This document shows positions 11,810 to 23,010 of a DNA stretch of 64,000 nucleotides, piece by piece. This DNA comes from Proteles cristata cristata (Eukaryota > Chordata > Mammalia > Carnivora > Hyaenidae). Every line of letters begins with the position of its first letter. The first letter of the stretch is position 1. The notes under the pieces are model-generated. The model had not been told where the DNA came from and searched no databases. It was given only the letters and a program-made list of their open reading frames with translations. The stretch is taken from assembly GCA_017311185.1 (NCBI GenBank), contig JAESUZ010002554.1, positions 682,001-746,000 on the forward strand. Direction: 5' to 3'. Made by a program: the position numbers and the translations under genes.

Positions 11810-11826
11810 TTAATTAAATTTTAAAA
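11810..11826. repeat. TSD of SINE at 11603, copy 2
   Basis: ttaattaaattttaaaa, one mismatch to copy 1. Confidence 0.75.
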
Positions 11827-12114
11827 CCATCTTTTAAAAATCATTTTGCACTCTTACTAAAGTAGATTCTAGATACATTGTAGATTTTACACTCTTTTAA
11901 GAGCATTTTATTTTCTGCATATCTTTAGTACAGAAACCCTATTGATTTCCTCAGATTATTCACTCTTCAGAATTCTTGGTAATTTTTTTTATTAACACTA
12001 ATGATTTGTCAACTAATTTTTTGAATTTATATGCAGATGGCCACATTATCTCCAAGTAATCTAGGTGTATATTTCTCCTCCAAAACATTTGCCATTTAAT
12101 TATCTTTTCTAGAC

Positions 12115-13379
12115 ATCTTGTTTCTAGATGTCTCTTTTGGCCATAGAAATAAAAGCAAAATTAAACTCTTAGGACTACATCAAAATAAAAAACTTTTGCA
12201 CAGCCAAGGAAACAATCAACAAAACAAAAAAAGTCAACCTACTGAATGTGAAAATATATTTGCTAATGACATATCTGATAAGGAGCTAATATCCAAAATA
12301 TATGGGTTCCTGGTGGCTCAGTTGGCTAAGTGCCTGACTCTTGGTTTTGACTCAGGTCATGAACTCATGGTTTGTCAGTTCGAACCCCATACTGGGCTCG
12401 GTGCTGATGGCATGGGGCCTGCTTGGGATTCTCTCTCTCTCTCTCTCTCTCAATTAAAAAAAAACAAAATATAAAAAGAACATACATAACTCAAAACCAA
12501 AAAGCAAATAATCCACTTAAAAATGGGCAGAGGACATGAATAGACATTTTTCCAAAGGAGACATACAGAGGTTCCATAGACACATGGAAACATGCTCAAC
12601 ATCACTAATCATCAGAGAAATGCAAGTCAAAAACTCAATGAGATACACTTCACATTTGTCAGAATGGTTATTACCAAAAACATAAGAAATCACAAACATT
12701 GGTGAGGATATGGAGAAAAAGGAACCCTTATGCCCTGTTGGTGGGAATGCAAATTGGTGTCGCCGCTGTGGAAAACAGTATGGAGTTTCTACAAAAAATT
12801 CTATATAGAACTATTATATGATCCATTAATTCCATTATTGAGTATTTACACAAAGAAAATGAAAACACTAATTTGAAAAGATACATGCGATACATGCACA
12901 ACTATGTTTACTGCATCATTATTTACTGTACTCAAATTATGGAAGCAGCCCAAATGTCTATTGATAGATGAATGGATAAGAAGTGGTATATGTATACAAT
13001 GGAATATTACTCAGACATATAAACCGTCTGCCATTTGTAACACACGGATGGATTTAGAGGATATAACGCTAAGGGAAATAAGTCAGAGAAAGACCAATGC
13101 CCTATGTTCACTCATATATGGAATTTATGAAAGACAATAAATAAGCAAAGAAAAAAAGATAAAAAAAAAAGCCAGACTCTTAACTATAGAGAACAAACAG
13201 GTACTTGCCAGAGGGGAGGTGGGTGGAGGGATAGATGAAACAGGTGAAGGGGATTGAGAGTACACTTACAGTGATGAGCACTGAGCAATGTGTGAAATTG
13301 TTGAATCTTCATATTTTATACCTAAAATGATGTAACACTATGGTAGTTTTACTTGAATAGGAAGTATTTTAAAAAAAAA
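12115..13379 (+). mobile_element. L1 3' end (ORF2 C terminus plus 3' UTR), plus strand
   Basis: The frame at 12904-13140 reads 'FTASLFTVLKLWKQPKCLLIDEWIRSG', the conserved L1 ORF2 C-terminal stretch. Upstream blocks include 'ggacatgaatagacattttt' (12533) and 'aatgggcagaggac'. It ends in a 3' UTR with 'gatgagcactgagcaatgtg' and an A9 tail near 13370. It is more diverged than the copies at 3.2 and 20.2 kb. It splits the ancient minus-strand L1 and is itself split by a SINE at 12302-12465. Confidence 0.82.
12302..12465 (+). mobile_element. Felid SINE nested in the plus-strand L1
   Basis: 'tggctcagttggctaagtgc', a 'gttcgaacccc' B box, 'gggctcggtgctgatggc', then (CT)n and an A-tail. 'aaaatata' flanks both sides and L1 similarity resumes directly after it. 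Shortened between the body and the CT tract. Confidence 0.85.
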
Positions 13380-13855
13380 TTGTGTTTGTCATAGTATCTT
13401 TGTTTATAATTAATTGTTATCAAGTTCCTGTTTTTAAGAGGTTTTAAAAGAGTTACGTAATTTTATGGAACTTCTCTTCCTAATGTTTAGAGTTTTAAAA
13501 AATCATAAGTAAGAATTAAATTTTACCACAATCTTTTTATTATCATGTGATTATTTCTCCCCTTTGAACTACTAAGGTGATTAATCATATTTACTAGTTT
13601 CTCTGATGTTTATAGCTTCACATTCCAGAAATAGACTCGCCTTGATCATAGTGTACTAGTTTTTGATGCACTATTGAATTAGGCTAGCCAATATTTTAAT
13701 CTGGATATCTATCATGTATTCATTTGTGAGATAAAACCACAGTATTACTTCTTTACTTATCCTTACCAGGTTTTGGAATCAAGTTTCTACTATCATTATA
13801 AAATGATTTAAGCAAGATTTTTTAGAAAAATATTTCTCCCATAATCTATATAACT

Positions 13856-14050
13856 CTTAACTATAGAGACCACACTGGTGGCTAGAGAAGAGAGGTGGGG
13901 GGGGGCGAGGGATGGATTAAATAGGAGATGGGGATTAAGGAGTGCACTTGTGATGAGCACCAGTTGTTGAATCACTATGTTGTACACTTGAAACTAATAT
14001 TACACTCTATGTTAACTAACTGTAACTTAAATAAAAGTTTGAAAAAAGAA
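13856..14050 (+). mobile_element. Short L1 3' UTR fragment
   Basis: Starts at 'ctatagagaccacactggtgg' and includes 'gtgatgagcaccagttgttg', 'tgtacacttgaaactaata' and a final 'taaataaaagtttgaaaaaag'. The same 'tacacttgaaactaat' end occurs at 31790, so both come from one older carnivore L1 subfamily. Severely 5' truncated. Confidence 0.7.
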
Positions 14051-14419
14051 TTCATCTTTAAAACACTTGCTCCAGTGTCTTTGGGGAAGGATGATGAGAA
14101 GTACTGGTTTGGGATCAGCATTTCTCCTTATTTAATTAATTGTTAGCATATTCAAATTTATTGTTAATTGTTTATTTAATTTTGTGTTTTACCAGATATT
14201 TTACCATTTTATCAAAGTTTTGATAGGATAGATGTTTCTATTATGCATTTTTATGAACCAGCAGTTCTGTTTCTATAATACTAACTCCCTCAAAGGAACA
14301 CATCTGCTTCCTTCTTCTGTCTTCCTTTTCACCCTGAAATTCTGGGTAAGAGAAGGCAAATGTTGCCATACTTTTATAAACTTAATTCTGGAGGTGATTT
14401 AAAAAATTTGCCAACATTA
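14051..14419. other. AT-rich DNA, possibly more ancient L1
   Basis: 'gtgttttaccagatattttacc' and neighbouring T-rich blocks could continue the ancient minus-strand L1. The similarity is too weak to annotate. Confidence 0.35.
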
Positions 14420-14628
14420 GGGGTGCCTGGGTGGCTTAGTCAGTTAAGCGTCCAACTTCAGCTCAGGTCATGATCTCATGGTTCTTGAGTTCCAGCCCTG
14501 CATCGGGCTCTGTGCTAACATCTCAGGGCCTGGAGCCTGCTTCAGATTCTGTGTCTCCCTCTCTCTCCATGTTGGTGTTCTGATTCTCTCTCTCTCAAAA
14601 ATAAAGATAAAGAAATTTAAAAAAAATA
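14420..14628 (+). mobile_element. Felid tRNA-derived SINE
   Basis: 'ggggtgcctgggtggcttag' head, 'gttccagccctgcatcgggc' B-box region, body, CT-rich part and 'aaaaataaagataaagaaa' tail. TSD not clear because both flanks are A-rich. Confidence 0.9.
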
Positions 14629-15521
14629 TCACCTAAGAAATGAATATAATTGGAATAGTCTCAGCACTGCAGCATTTAATGGCCAGAATTAGTAGAGCAG
14701 TCAGCAAAGGAGAGAGCAAGAAGGAGAGGTTGATGATAGTGGAAGGAAGTCAAGAGATTGTGACATTCCAGAAACCAAAGGAAAAAAATATTTCCAGAGA
14801 GGGGAAACATTTGTCTGCCTCTCAGACTATGCTAAGAAAATCAGGAAGGCAAGAAAAGAACTTTTGTCACCATGAGATTCTGCATTTGTCACTGTGGAGG
14901 TTCTTGGTAATCATAATTAGTAAAATTTGAGTAGAATGGTGGGGAAGAAAAATCTCTTGGGAGAAGTTCAAGAGAAAAATGAGTGGTGTAGAATTGGAAA
15001 CAATAGGTATGGACAACTCTTTGAAGGACTTGTGCTATAAATTAGAGAAGATAAATGGGAAAAGATGATGCATAGGAATATAGATGATTTGAGATTTAGG
15101 AAGGTTGTTATTCATTGTTGCCTGGTTTTGTTTTGTTCTTTTGGGATTTTTTTTGGTGTTTTGTTTTGTTTTTTAAATGTGAGATGCCATAGCATGTTTG
15201 AGTTGATGAGAATGACCCAGTAGAGAAGGAAAAATTAATGATGGGGAAGAGAAAAATAATCATCCACCTTGAAAGCTATCCAGGACAGTCATGGCATGAT
15301 TGGGTTCTGTAAGAGCAAGAATGGTCCATTCAAAGTAACAGAAAGAAGATGGAGCATATGAACATTGATGCAGGTGGGGTAATAAACTAGGTGGTAGGAT
15401 GATGAGGAAGGGAGAGAAAGGATATTAGAATTTTGGAAAGAGAAACAATGGTATAAAATAGGAGAAAGTTCCAATCCGATGGTGAAGTAGAATAAATTTT
15501 TAAATAATCACCTTCATAAAT
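14629..15521. other. Purine-rich gene-free DNA
   Basis: Long GA-rich stretches without open frames of note. The composition resembles antisense old LINE DNA, but no diagnostic block is clear. A T/G-rich run lies at 15120-15176. Confidence 0.4.
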
Positions 15522-15612
15522 TAAAGTGCAGAAGAATCACGTGGGAGCTTATATTCAAATTCCTGTGGTCTATGCCCAGATTATTAATTCCACACAGTTG
15601 TAGATCATACCT
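15522..15612 (+). mobile_element. MER5A-like DNA transposon fragment
   Basis: 'gcagaagaatcacgtgggagc' and 'cagattattaattcca' follow the internal order of MER5A (hAT-Charlie). Both terminal inverted repeats are lost. Confidence 0.45.
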
Positions 15613-15850
15613 GGAGAAGTCTTGAGTTAATAAGAATAAAATAGGGCAATAGGGGATGTCCTCCTCTCGACTAGCCAGCAAAAAAGCCATAAATTCTAAG
15701 CAGTGTGACTCTTTCCAGGGACTTGAGAAAGATGAAAGGGTAGGTATATGGATTTCATTTTCAGGCAAGAAGAAAATCCAGGTATCAGCATCTAGACCAG
15801 ATATATGTATGTGTTGGGATAAGTTATGGTCCCAGGACATGGTGTTTAAC

Positions 15851-16012
15851 GGGCACCTAGGTGTCTCAGTTGATTGAGCAGCCAACTTAGGATCAGGTTA
15901 TGGTCTCACAGTTTGTGAGTTTGAGCTCCCATTTTTGATCCTCTGTCCCCTGCCCCTCTCTCTGCCCCTCCCCCACTCATGCTCCATCTCTCAAAAATAA
16001 ACATTAAAAAAA
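15851..16012 (+). mobile_element. Felid SINE, shortened
   Basis: 'gggcacctaggtgtctcagt' head, 'gtgagtttgagctccc' B-box region, CT-rich tract and 'aaaaataaacattaaaaaaa' tail. The 'gctctgtgctgacagc' body is missing. It ends only a few bases before an L1 3' end. Confidence 0.85.
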
Positions 16013-16017
16013 GTTAT

Positions 16018-16432
16018 TGAAGAAAGAATGAAATCCTGCCATTTGCAGCATTGTGGATGGAGCTCGAAGGTATTATGCTTAGTGACATAAGTCAGAGAAA
16101 GACAGATATATCTATTTTCATTCGTATGTGGATCTTGAGAAAGTTAACAGAAGACCATGGGGGAGGGAAGGGGAAAAAATAGAGAGGGAGGTAGGTAGAC
16201 CATAAGAGACTTTTAAATACAGAGAACAAACTGAGGGTGGATGGGTGTAAGGGAGAGGGGGAAATAGGTAATGGGCATTGAAGAGGGCATTTGTTGGATG
16301 AGCACTGGGTGTTGTATGTAAGCAATGAACTACAGGAATTCACCTCCAAAACCAAGAGCACACTTTACACATGTATGTTAGCCAATTTGACAATAAAGTA
16401 TATCTAAAAAAAAAAAAGAAAGAAAAAAGAAA
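16018..16432 (+). mobile_element. 5'-truncated carnivore L1 3' end
   Basis: Begins in the ORF2 C terminus ('aatgaaatcctgccatttgc'), then 'ggtattatgcttagtgacat' and a purine-rich 3' UTR with 'gatgagcactgggtgttgta' and 'ttgacaataaagta', ending in a mixed A/G tail. The 3' UTR layout matches the copy at 20221-20822 but is more diverged. Confidence 0.85.
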
Positions 16433-16961
16433 AAGTCCAATGTAAAACAAGTAAATTGTCCAAACCAGGATCAGTCCTAAAGTCCAGAGGATAAAAACCA
16501 AAGTCAACAGAACTGCAAGGGGAAAGCAAGATGGAGAACACAGCTTGAGAAAATAGAAGATAACCAAAATGTACATACCAAGAACTCTTCATGACATTTT
16601 TCCAACTTGCTTACCAATTAGGAGGGAGCTGTAGGAGTGTAAGGGTTGATGTATGTGAATTATGCCTCTCAGATCTATGCAGTGCACAATTTGTACAATC
16701 AGAGGTTGGGGTCTCTGGATTCATTCTAGAATCAGAGACCCAAGTTATGTGAAGTGATCTCTGCCATCAGCTGAAGGGATACCTTAGGGTATACTTCTTT
16801 CTTTTCACAGACCACACCTAAAATATATTTTTAAAAGTAAAATTTATTAATAAGTTTGTTCAAATTTATTTAAAAATTAAAATTATTAATAAATAAATAA
16901 ATAATGACTGCTGGCCTGTTTTCCAAGTGATTTGTTTGAATCTTATTTAAACCTCACAATA
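16433..16961. other. Unique DNA
   Basis: No gene. 16830-16905 is a low-complexity A/T stretch that includes short (AAAT)n. Confidence 0.5.
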
Positions 16962-17145
16962 GGGTTGCCTGGGTGGCTCAGTCGGTTAAGCGTCCCACTC
17001 TTGATTTCAGCTGAGGTCATGATTTCAGGGTTCGTGAGATGGAGCCACATGGACATTGTGGAGCCTGCTTGGGATTCTTTCTCTCCCTCTCACTCTGCGC
17101 CCCCCGCCAAGATACAGACTAAGTTGATATATAAAGAAATACATT
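16962..17145 (+). mobile_element. Felid SINE, internally shortened
   Basis: 'gggttgcctgggtggctcag' and 'cggttaagcgtcccac' give an excellent head. The B-box region is degraded and the tail reads 'gatatataaagaaata' rather than the usual AAATAAA. Confidence 0.85.
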
Positions 17146-18007
17146 GAAATCCTATTGCTTTAGTTATTAGGACACATGACCTGCTACAATAATGTGACTT
17201 CAACTAAGCTTGAGTGAAAGGAGCAATATAGCAAAAGGCAGACTGTTGAATAATGACATGCTTTAGGAAATCTGTAAAATAAATAAGAGGGAAAACATTA
17301 AGAACTATCTTATTGATGGAAATTGTGTGCAGTTGTCCAGAGTCTTGAATGTAAATTTGCTTTCAAAGAGACTCATGGACCATTTCAATGTCATGTCTAG
17401 TGGCCTGACTTGTTAGACATCATTTTCATTTCTTAGGAAACTAGGGTGGCAATTACAAGTCAGGAAATTGCATGAAGAAAAATTAAACCAAATTAAAATT
17501 ATAGGCAGAACCTGTCAGGAAAAAATGGCAAACTTGGAGCCACATTTGCCCCATGCAGACACTTTTCCTACCCATTTGCTTATGTACACCCTGTTCATCC
17601 CCAGAACCTCTCCCTTTGCTGCAAGGGAGATGCCTAGGGACCCAGAGAATACCGTTTCATTGAGTGTGTATTTGGCTAAGCTAATACATTCCACAAATAT
17701 ACTGGTTGCTCATCTTGGTAAGCGGGAAATTGTGATAAGCTCTGAACTTCAGAAATCTCACACATTATTCATATCACACAGAAATGAAAAAAAATATACT
17801 TATGTGGTCTGAGCAAGTATAGTTAGTTCGAGAATAGCTTGAGAGGCTCAACTGAACAGGAATCTCTTAAAAGCAATTATGCTTGGACATAGCAAATCAG
17901 AAAAAAACATCTAGCTGTGTGTGAGGAGGTCACAGAAGTTCTGAGTCACTGTATGTGCTGATATTTGATCACTGTGTATGCTTGATAGGATTCAAATGCA
18001 TGAGGCA
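17146..18007. other. Unique DNA with a 114-codon open frame of unknown meaning
   Basis: The frame at 17468-17812 has no recognisable domain, membrane segment or low-complexity bias. Its length is not remarkable, and no other gene feature surrounds it. I do not call it a gene. Confidence 0.4.
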
Positions 18008-18177
18008 CTGCCCTCTCAGAATTCTCCCAACCAGGGATCTAAAACAATGAGGGGGTGAGATTTTTATAGGGAAGATTAATATTGTTTTTGGTGTCCATTA
18101 GAGAAGCAAATGCGATGCGATGAGAAGGCTTTGGATGAAATGTTAGCCTTGAGTTCAAGTTCTAGCTGTGTCACTAA
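18008..18177 (+). repeat. 170-bp local duplication, copy A (probable donor)
   Basis: Aligns to 19398-19567 over 170 positions without a gap, with about 9 differences (about 95% identity). The right end is MIR-like ('gagttcaagttctagctgtg'), and the MIR seems to continue beyond the duplicated edge here but not in copy B. That suggests this is the source. It does not look like a known mobile element. Confidence 0.9.
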
Positions 18178-19084
18178 CAGCCCTGTAGATCTTGGTTTTT
18201 TCAACTATCAGCCAAAGCTGCTGCATTTTATGATCCTGAGGTTGGGGTAGTGTGACACAGGATTAAGGACTCAAGGCGATGGAATCAGGTTGATTAGATT
18301 TGAAGTAGTCTTCACTTGTCAGAAACTGAATATAACTCATTTTCAAACTTATCATTGAATTAAAACTCTAAAACACTGGAGTATCCAGGATTAGAAGCCA
18401 AACCAATAACCAGGATGAAAGGTACACACCTGCAGAGCTGGCCTTCAGCTGGCATGCTACTGCATGGGTGTTCCAGAGCTAAAATATTGGAATACTTCCT
18501 GTGGGCTGAAAGAGTCTCTGCCCCAAGCCAGCCCACAGACCTCCTCACAAGCTAGGAAGCTAAAGGACACAAATCTTACACAGCAGGAGACTTTCAGGAT
18601 GTTGATCTGGGGCTAGCCACAGTGTCCATGCTGATCACTTGTTCTCCATGCTGAATCAATTATTGCATATTTTTATTAGTACCTCTGTGTCTGCCCCAGT
18701 GAATAGAGTGTCCTCTGCCTCTTTCACTAACAGGCCATAAGAAGCAAAGGAAAGAATGATGGGTTGCCTTCTCTAGATCATTGCCATGCAACCCCTCCCA
18801 CCCTACCCCCAGTTTCTCATAGGGAAAGGAAGAGGTATTATAAACTTGAACCTGGATTTCTCACAGAAAAGAATTGTGAAGCATATAGTGGAGAGCGTGC
18901 TGGGATGCTTCTGTTTAAAACAACCAAGAGAAGTGGTGCTAAGGAAATCTGTATCCAAATCTTATTTCTAACTTTTTACCAGATGTCTATCTCAGGTAAC
19001 TTCTTTAGATTTTCTATGCTTCTGTTGCTTCACCTATGTAATGTTTAATAATAATCAAAATAGCTGACATATTCATATATTAAC
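18178..19084. other. Unique spacer between duplication copies
   Basis: No gene. The first 60 bases may complete the MIR that begins in copy A. Open frames of 94 and 61 codons near 18764-19048 overlap in different frames and lack similarity. Confidence 0.45.
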
Positions 19085-19305
19085 AGATATAACTTAGTGC
19101 TGAATGGTTTATATAAATCATCTGATATATTTTTCACAATGACCTTATGATGCAGACACACTTTCATTCCTGTTTTACAATGGAGGAAGCAGAGATCAGA
19201 GAAATGTAGTGGTCTGTCCTTGCTCTAACTCACACAACTATTAATAGGAGTCCCAGAAAGTGGACCTAGTTAGCCTGATTCTCAGCTCATGCTCTTAAAC
19301 TCTGT
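19085..19305 (-). mobile_element. MIR SINE fragment
   Basis: 'cacaatgaccttatgatgca', 'tgttttacaatggaggaagc' and 'ctcatgctcttaaac' fall in antisense MIR order and spacing. Confidence 0.62.
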
Positions 19306-19397
19306 CCCCCCTCCAAAATGTAAAATAATTTCAAGGTCAGCTACCATTATTTTAATGATAACCAGATGTCTATGAATAAGAATCTTATTTTTCAATT

Positions 19398-19567
19398 CTG
19401 CCCTCTCAGAATTCTCCCAACCAGGGAGCTAAAACAATGAGGGGGTAGGATTTTTATAGGGAAGATTAATATTGTTTTTGGTGTCCATTAGAGAGGCAAA
19501 TATGATGCGATGAGAAGGCTTTGGATGAAATATGAGCCTTGAGTTCAAGTTCTAGCTGTGTCACTAA
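19398..19567 (+). repeat. 170-bp local duplication, copy B
   Basis: Gap-free partner of 18008-18177, starting 1,390 bases to the right in direct orientation. A 4-base 'aatt' sits at both edges. There is no poly(A) tail, so ordinary L1-driven retrotransposition is not indicated. Confidence 0.9.
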
Positions 19568-20204
19568 TTATAGTCACAACAGAGCTAACACTTTGAAAAC
19601 TTCCCTAAAAATATAAGATGTATGTTTATTACATCTGAAGGGTATCTTCGAGCAGGATCACGCCACAACACCCCAATGTCAAGCATCGTGTCTTCAGAAG
19701 CTTTGTAAGCACCTGGTTTTGGTACTCATGCAACTGACTGCACTGCTTGTGGACAAACTGTAACCCTTCAAGATTTATGGAATTCTGTCTGTGCAAGGCT
19801 AACAGAGAAGATGTTGATCCTGAGGGAGTACAAACAAAAAGTAAACTTGAGAAATGGCAGTATATATTGAAAAGCATCTGCCACAGGAGAGTCTGTTTTG
19901 CCAGTCTGTGGAATCCACAGATGCACTGAGTTTCTTATGCCATGAATTCAGCCTTTCAGGAGGCATCCCTGCTCTATCTCTTGGGCTATTTAGCTAAGAC
20001 CCAAGGCAGTCTTTCTCTGAGTGCAAATATTATTTATTAATGTACCTCTGATTAGAAGAGACACTGAAAGTGTGGAAAAGGAATACTTCTCTTAGACCTT
20101 CAGGGGCCCCAGAGCCCAAGGAGGGACATTGTCACGTGAAACAGAGCAGGTCTGAAAATAGGTTGTAGCCTTGGTGTGCACAAAAGGTGACAGAAATATG
20201 ACTC
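19568..20204. other. Unique DNA
   Basis: No gene or nameable repeat. Open frames on both strands (19629-19929) overlap and have no known similarity. Confidence 0.45.
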
Positions 20205-20220
20205 AAAGAAAGAGTTCACA
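20205..20220. repeat. TSD of young L1, copy 1
   Basis: aaagaaagagttcaca, identical over 16 bases to 20823-20838. Confidence 0.95.
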
Positions 20221-20822
20221 TGGTACAGCCCCTCTGGAAAACAGTGTGGAGGTTCCTAAGGAAACTAACAATAGAACTCCCTATGACCCAGCAATAGCAC
20301 TGCTAGGAATTTACCCAAGGGATACAGAAATGCTGATGCATAGGAGCACATGTACCCCAATGTTCATAGCAGCACTCTCCACAATAGCTAAAACATGGAA
20401 AGAGCCTAAGTGTCCATCAACAGATGAATGGATCAAGAAGATGTGGTTTATCTATACCATGGAATACTACATGGCAATGAGAAACAATGAAATCTGGCCA
20501 TGTGTAGCAACATGGATGGACCTTGAGGGTGTTATGCTGAGCGAAATAAGTCAGGCAGAGAAGGACAAATATCATATGTGTGCACGTATAGGAGGATTAG
20601 GAGGAGCTTAACAGAGGACCAAGGGGGAGAAGAAGGGCGGAAATAGTGGGGGAAAGGGAGAGAGGCAAACCATGAGAGACTCTTGAATGCTGACAAAAAC
20701 TGAGGACTGGTGGATGTGGGGGGAGGAGGGATGGGCATGGAGGAGGACACTTGTGGGGATGAGCACTGGGTGTTATGTGGAAACTAATTTGACAATAAAG
20801 TATTTGTAAAAAAAAGAAAAAG
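20221..20822 (+). mobile_element. Young 5'-truncated carnivore L1
   Basis: It carries the last ~125 codons of ORF2, a ~200-base 3' UTR and an A-rich tail, flanked by a perfect 16-bp TSD. ORF2 runs out at a TAA (20609-20611) after '[10 protein letters not shown]'. From '[10 protein letters not shown]' onward the protein reading is almost identical to the insert at 3167-3917, so both copies are recent. One base is missing around 20280 relative to that copy, shifting the upstream frame. The perfect TSD suggests an insertion young enough to be absent in related species. Confidence 0.95.
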
Positions 20823-20838
20823 AAAGAAAGAGTTCACA
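20823..20838. repeat. TSD of young L1, copy 2
   Basis: Exact repeat of 20205-20220, directly after the A-rich tail. Confidence 0.95.
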
Positions 20839-22389
20839 GTATCAATTCTATAGAACAAGCATGGATATTGCTTTGCTGAAAGTCTCCGAGTGGTTACTTT
20901 GCCAAAGTTCTACTTCTGTGGCATGATCGTCCTGAGATACAGTGGCTGCACAAACCATATTCACCTTTTCTTGCCAGGCCAGTGATAGATTCAGAATTTA
21001 AGTCATTCATTCTCTTAATAAGCATTGATTACCAAGCTCAGGTCCTATTCCCAAGGGACATATAGTTTGATGGCCAGATGAGGTAAGTACACAGCTGCCC
21101 GGGACACAGACTCCAACATGGTGTGCGGGGGAAAGGCGGAGAGAGAGAGCTGCAGAATAGACAGGCTTGAAAGCAAAGCACTCTACAGAACGTGCATGGG
21201 CATTGGTTTTAGTATCAACCTGAAAGGGAGTCGCTGCACTACTGTTTTTGTGTTAGGTGACTCTTTGAGCAAGGCGGAGCATGGATTGGACAGTGGAGAG
21301 AACTGGAGGAGAGTTTAAGGAACAATTCAAACAAGAACTAAGGGAAACTTCAACTGACTCCGGAAGTATGTAGATAGGATAGTAGCTACACAACGAGCTG
21401 GGGGCAGAGCTGGAAAAGGATTTGGGGAGATGAAAGCATAGGGAGCAGCCACAGCAAATGCTGAAGAAAACCAAGCCAAAACAAAGCAATGTTAAGGATC
21501 CAGGGAAGGAAACGTTAAATGGTAGATCAAGACAGCTGACTAGATGGAAGTTTCAGGAAATCAGGTCATGGGCAAAAGGATACTATTTTGGAAAAAAGTA
21601 GGGGAATTTCTCCTGAAACCAGAGGGATGAAAGCAAGAATGCTTACGTACGTATCCATTTCAAACGTTTTTATCTCGGTTCTTTAATTTCTTTGGTTTCA
21701 CTCAGCATATGAACCTCCTTCACTCTCCCCAGCCAGAAACCCCACAAAACACCTTTAGAGTCTTTGTGAGATTCACAGTGTGAGTGTCCTAAGAGAAACC
21801 CAGAATCATTACAGCTGTTCATATAGCATTCCCAAGAAAAGAACTTCTTCCTATAATTTTAATATAAAAAATTTAAATATTAAAAATCCTATACTTGCAT
21901 GAATTGATTTACAAATTATAGAGTTATTTTCATTTCATAGCCATAGAATATGAAAATATATTTATCCCATATGTAATTTCATGTGGAGATTTTTTAATCA
22001 AAATTAGTGTCTTTAAAAACTAGAAAGAGGTTATTTCTGTTTTTCCCAAAGCTTACAAATAGTAGACTTTTCACACAATGTAGCTTATAAAACACTTCAG
22101 AGACACACATAAAATTTGTGAGGCCATATTGTAAGATGAAAAGAAGCACAATTAATAATTCATAAATCAAGTTATAAAAAGGTATCTCTGTTCTTGTTTA
22201 AAAAATTTGAGCTAATTTTCCTTTACTCAAAAAAAAAAAAAAAAAACCTCCTTGTAAATTCAAGCCAATGACTGAGAAAATCACTCTGGCAAAGTTACCT
22301 CCCTTTTATCCAACAGGTTATCCACTGCAATCATGTGAGCCATCATTTACATGCATGAATAAATAAATGCAAATTGACATTCAGGGCCC
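20839..22389. other. Gene-free unique DNA
   Basis: No supported exon. An isolated A18 run lies at 22230-22247, but the DNA before it is not recognisable as a retroposed element. 21840-22210 is AT-rich. Confidence 0.45.
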
Positions 22390-23010
22390 GTATTAGGTTT
22401 CTAATGCTGTGTAACAAACAGCCATAAACTTAGTTAACTTAAAAGAACACACATTTATTATCTCCAATTCCATGGGTCAGGAGTCCAGGCATGGCTTAAC
22501 TGGGTGCTCTGGTCAGGTCTCAGAAGGCTGTAATCAAGGTGTCTGCCAGGCTGTGGCCTCACCAGAGGCATCAATTAGAAAAGATCTTCCAAACGTCCTC
22601 AGGTTGTTGGCAGAATTCATCTCTTTGTGGTTGTAGGTCCGAGGTTCCCATTTTTTTGCGAGCTGTTGGATGAAGGCTGCACTCATCCCCTGGAGTTGCA
22701 GTTTCTCACCACCCAACCCTCTGTGGACGCACTTCACAGGTGGTAGTTACTTTTCCAAACCAAGAAGGGAGAAAAGTCAAAAAGCCTCCCTCTCCCTCAT
22801 GTGAAGTAGGCAGACAGATACATGCGGATACACACACACACACTCACACACACACACACGTAGTAACAATCACAAATCCCAGGAAAGACATCCTCCCATC
22901 CCATTTCACTGCCTTTGGCACATTTTATTTGTTAGAAGCAAGTCCTTGATCTCAGCGACACAGGGTGTGAACACGGAGGCCAGCCGGAGGTCTGTAGGCC
23001 ACAGTCCTCA
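22390..23010 (-). mobile_element. MLT1-type LTR (ERVL-MaLR), minus strand
   Basis: It opens 'tattaggtttctaatgctgt', then 'gtaacaaacagccataaac' and 'cacacatttattatctcc', followed by the 'aatcaaggtgtctgccaggc' and 'gttggcagaattcatctc' blocks. It closes with 'ttgttagaagcaagtcc' and a 'gggtgtgaacacggaggcc' block. This is the MLT1 LTR order. A CA repeat (22829-22859) has expanded inside it. A solitary LTR; no internal retroviral region follows. Confidence 0.75.
22829..22859 (+). repeat. (CA)n microsatellite in MLT1
   Basis: CA repeat of about 15 units interrupted by one T. Confidence 0.9.

Larger units (their letters stand above)
10100..13850 (-). mobile_element. Ancient L1 (L1M/L1ME type), host of three later insertions
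   Basis: Minus-strand L1 ORF2 can be traced in decayed form through 'tttgatgtagtcaaatcaat' (about 10943), a long T-rich RT region, and blocks at 13540-13800 resembling the antisense RT core ('catgtattcatttgtgaga', 'ggttttggaatcaag'). It is interrupted by a SINE (11603-11809) and a plus-strand L1 (12115-13379). The left edge, probably in 3' UTR near 10100, is uncertain. Confidence 0.6.

Noticed and set aside
17468..17812. 114-codon open frame in unique DNA
   Set aside because: No domain, no supporting gene structure, and a length expected by chance in 64 kb of six-frame DNA.
20171..20611. 146-codon open frame that looks gene-like
   Set aside because: From about codon 37 it is L1 ORF2 C terminus; the start lies in unrelated DNA upstream of the insertion.
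22230..22247. A18 run, possible processed-pseudogene tail
   Set aside because: No mRNA-like sequence or TSD was seen upstream.
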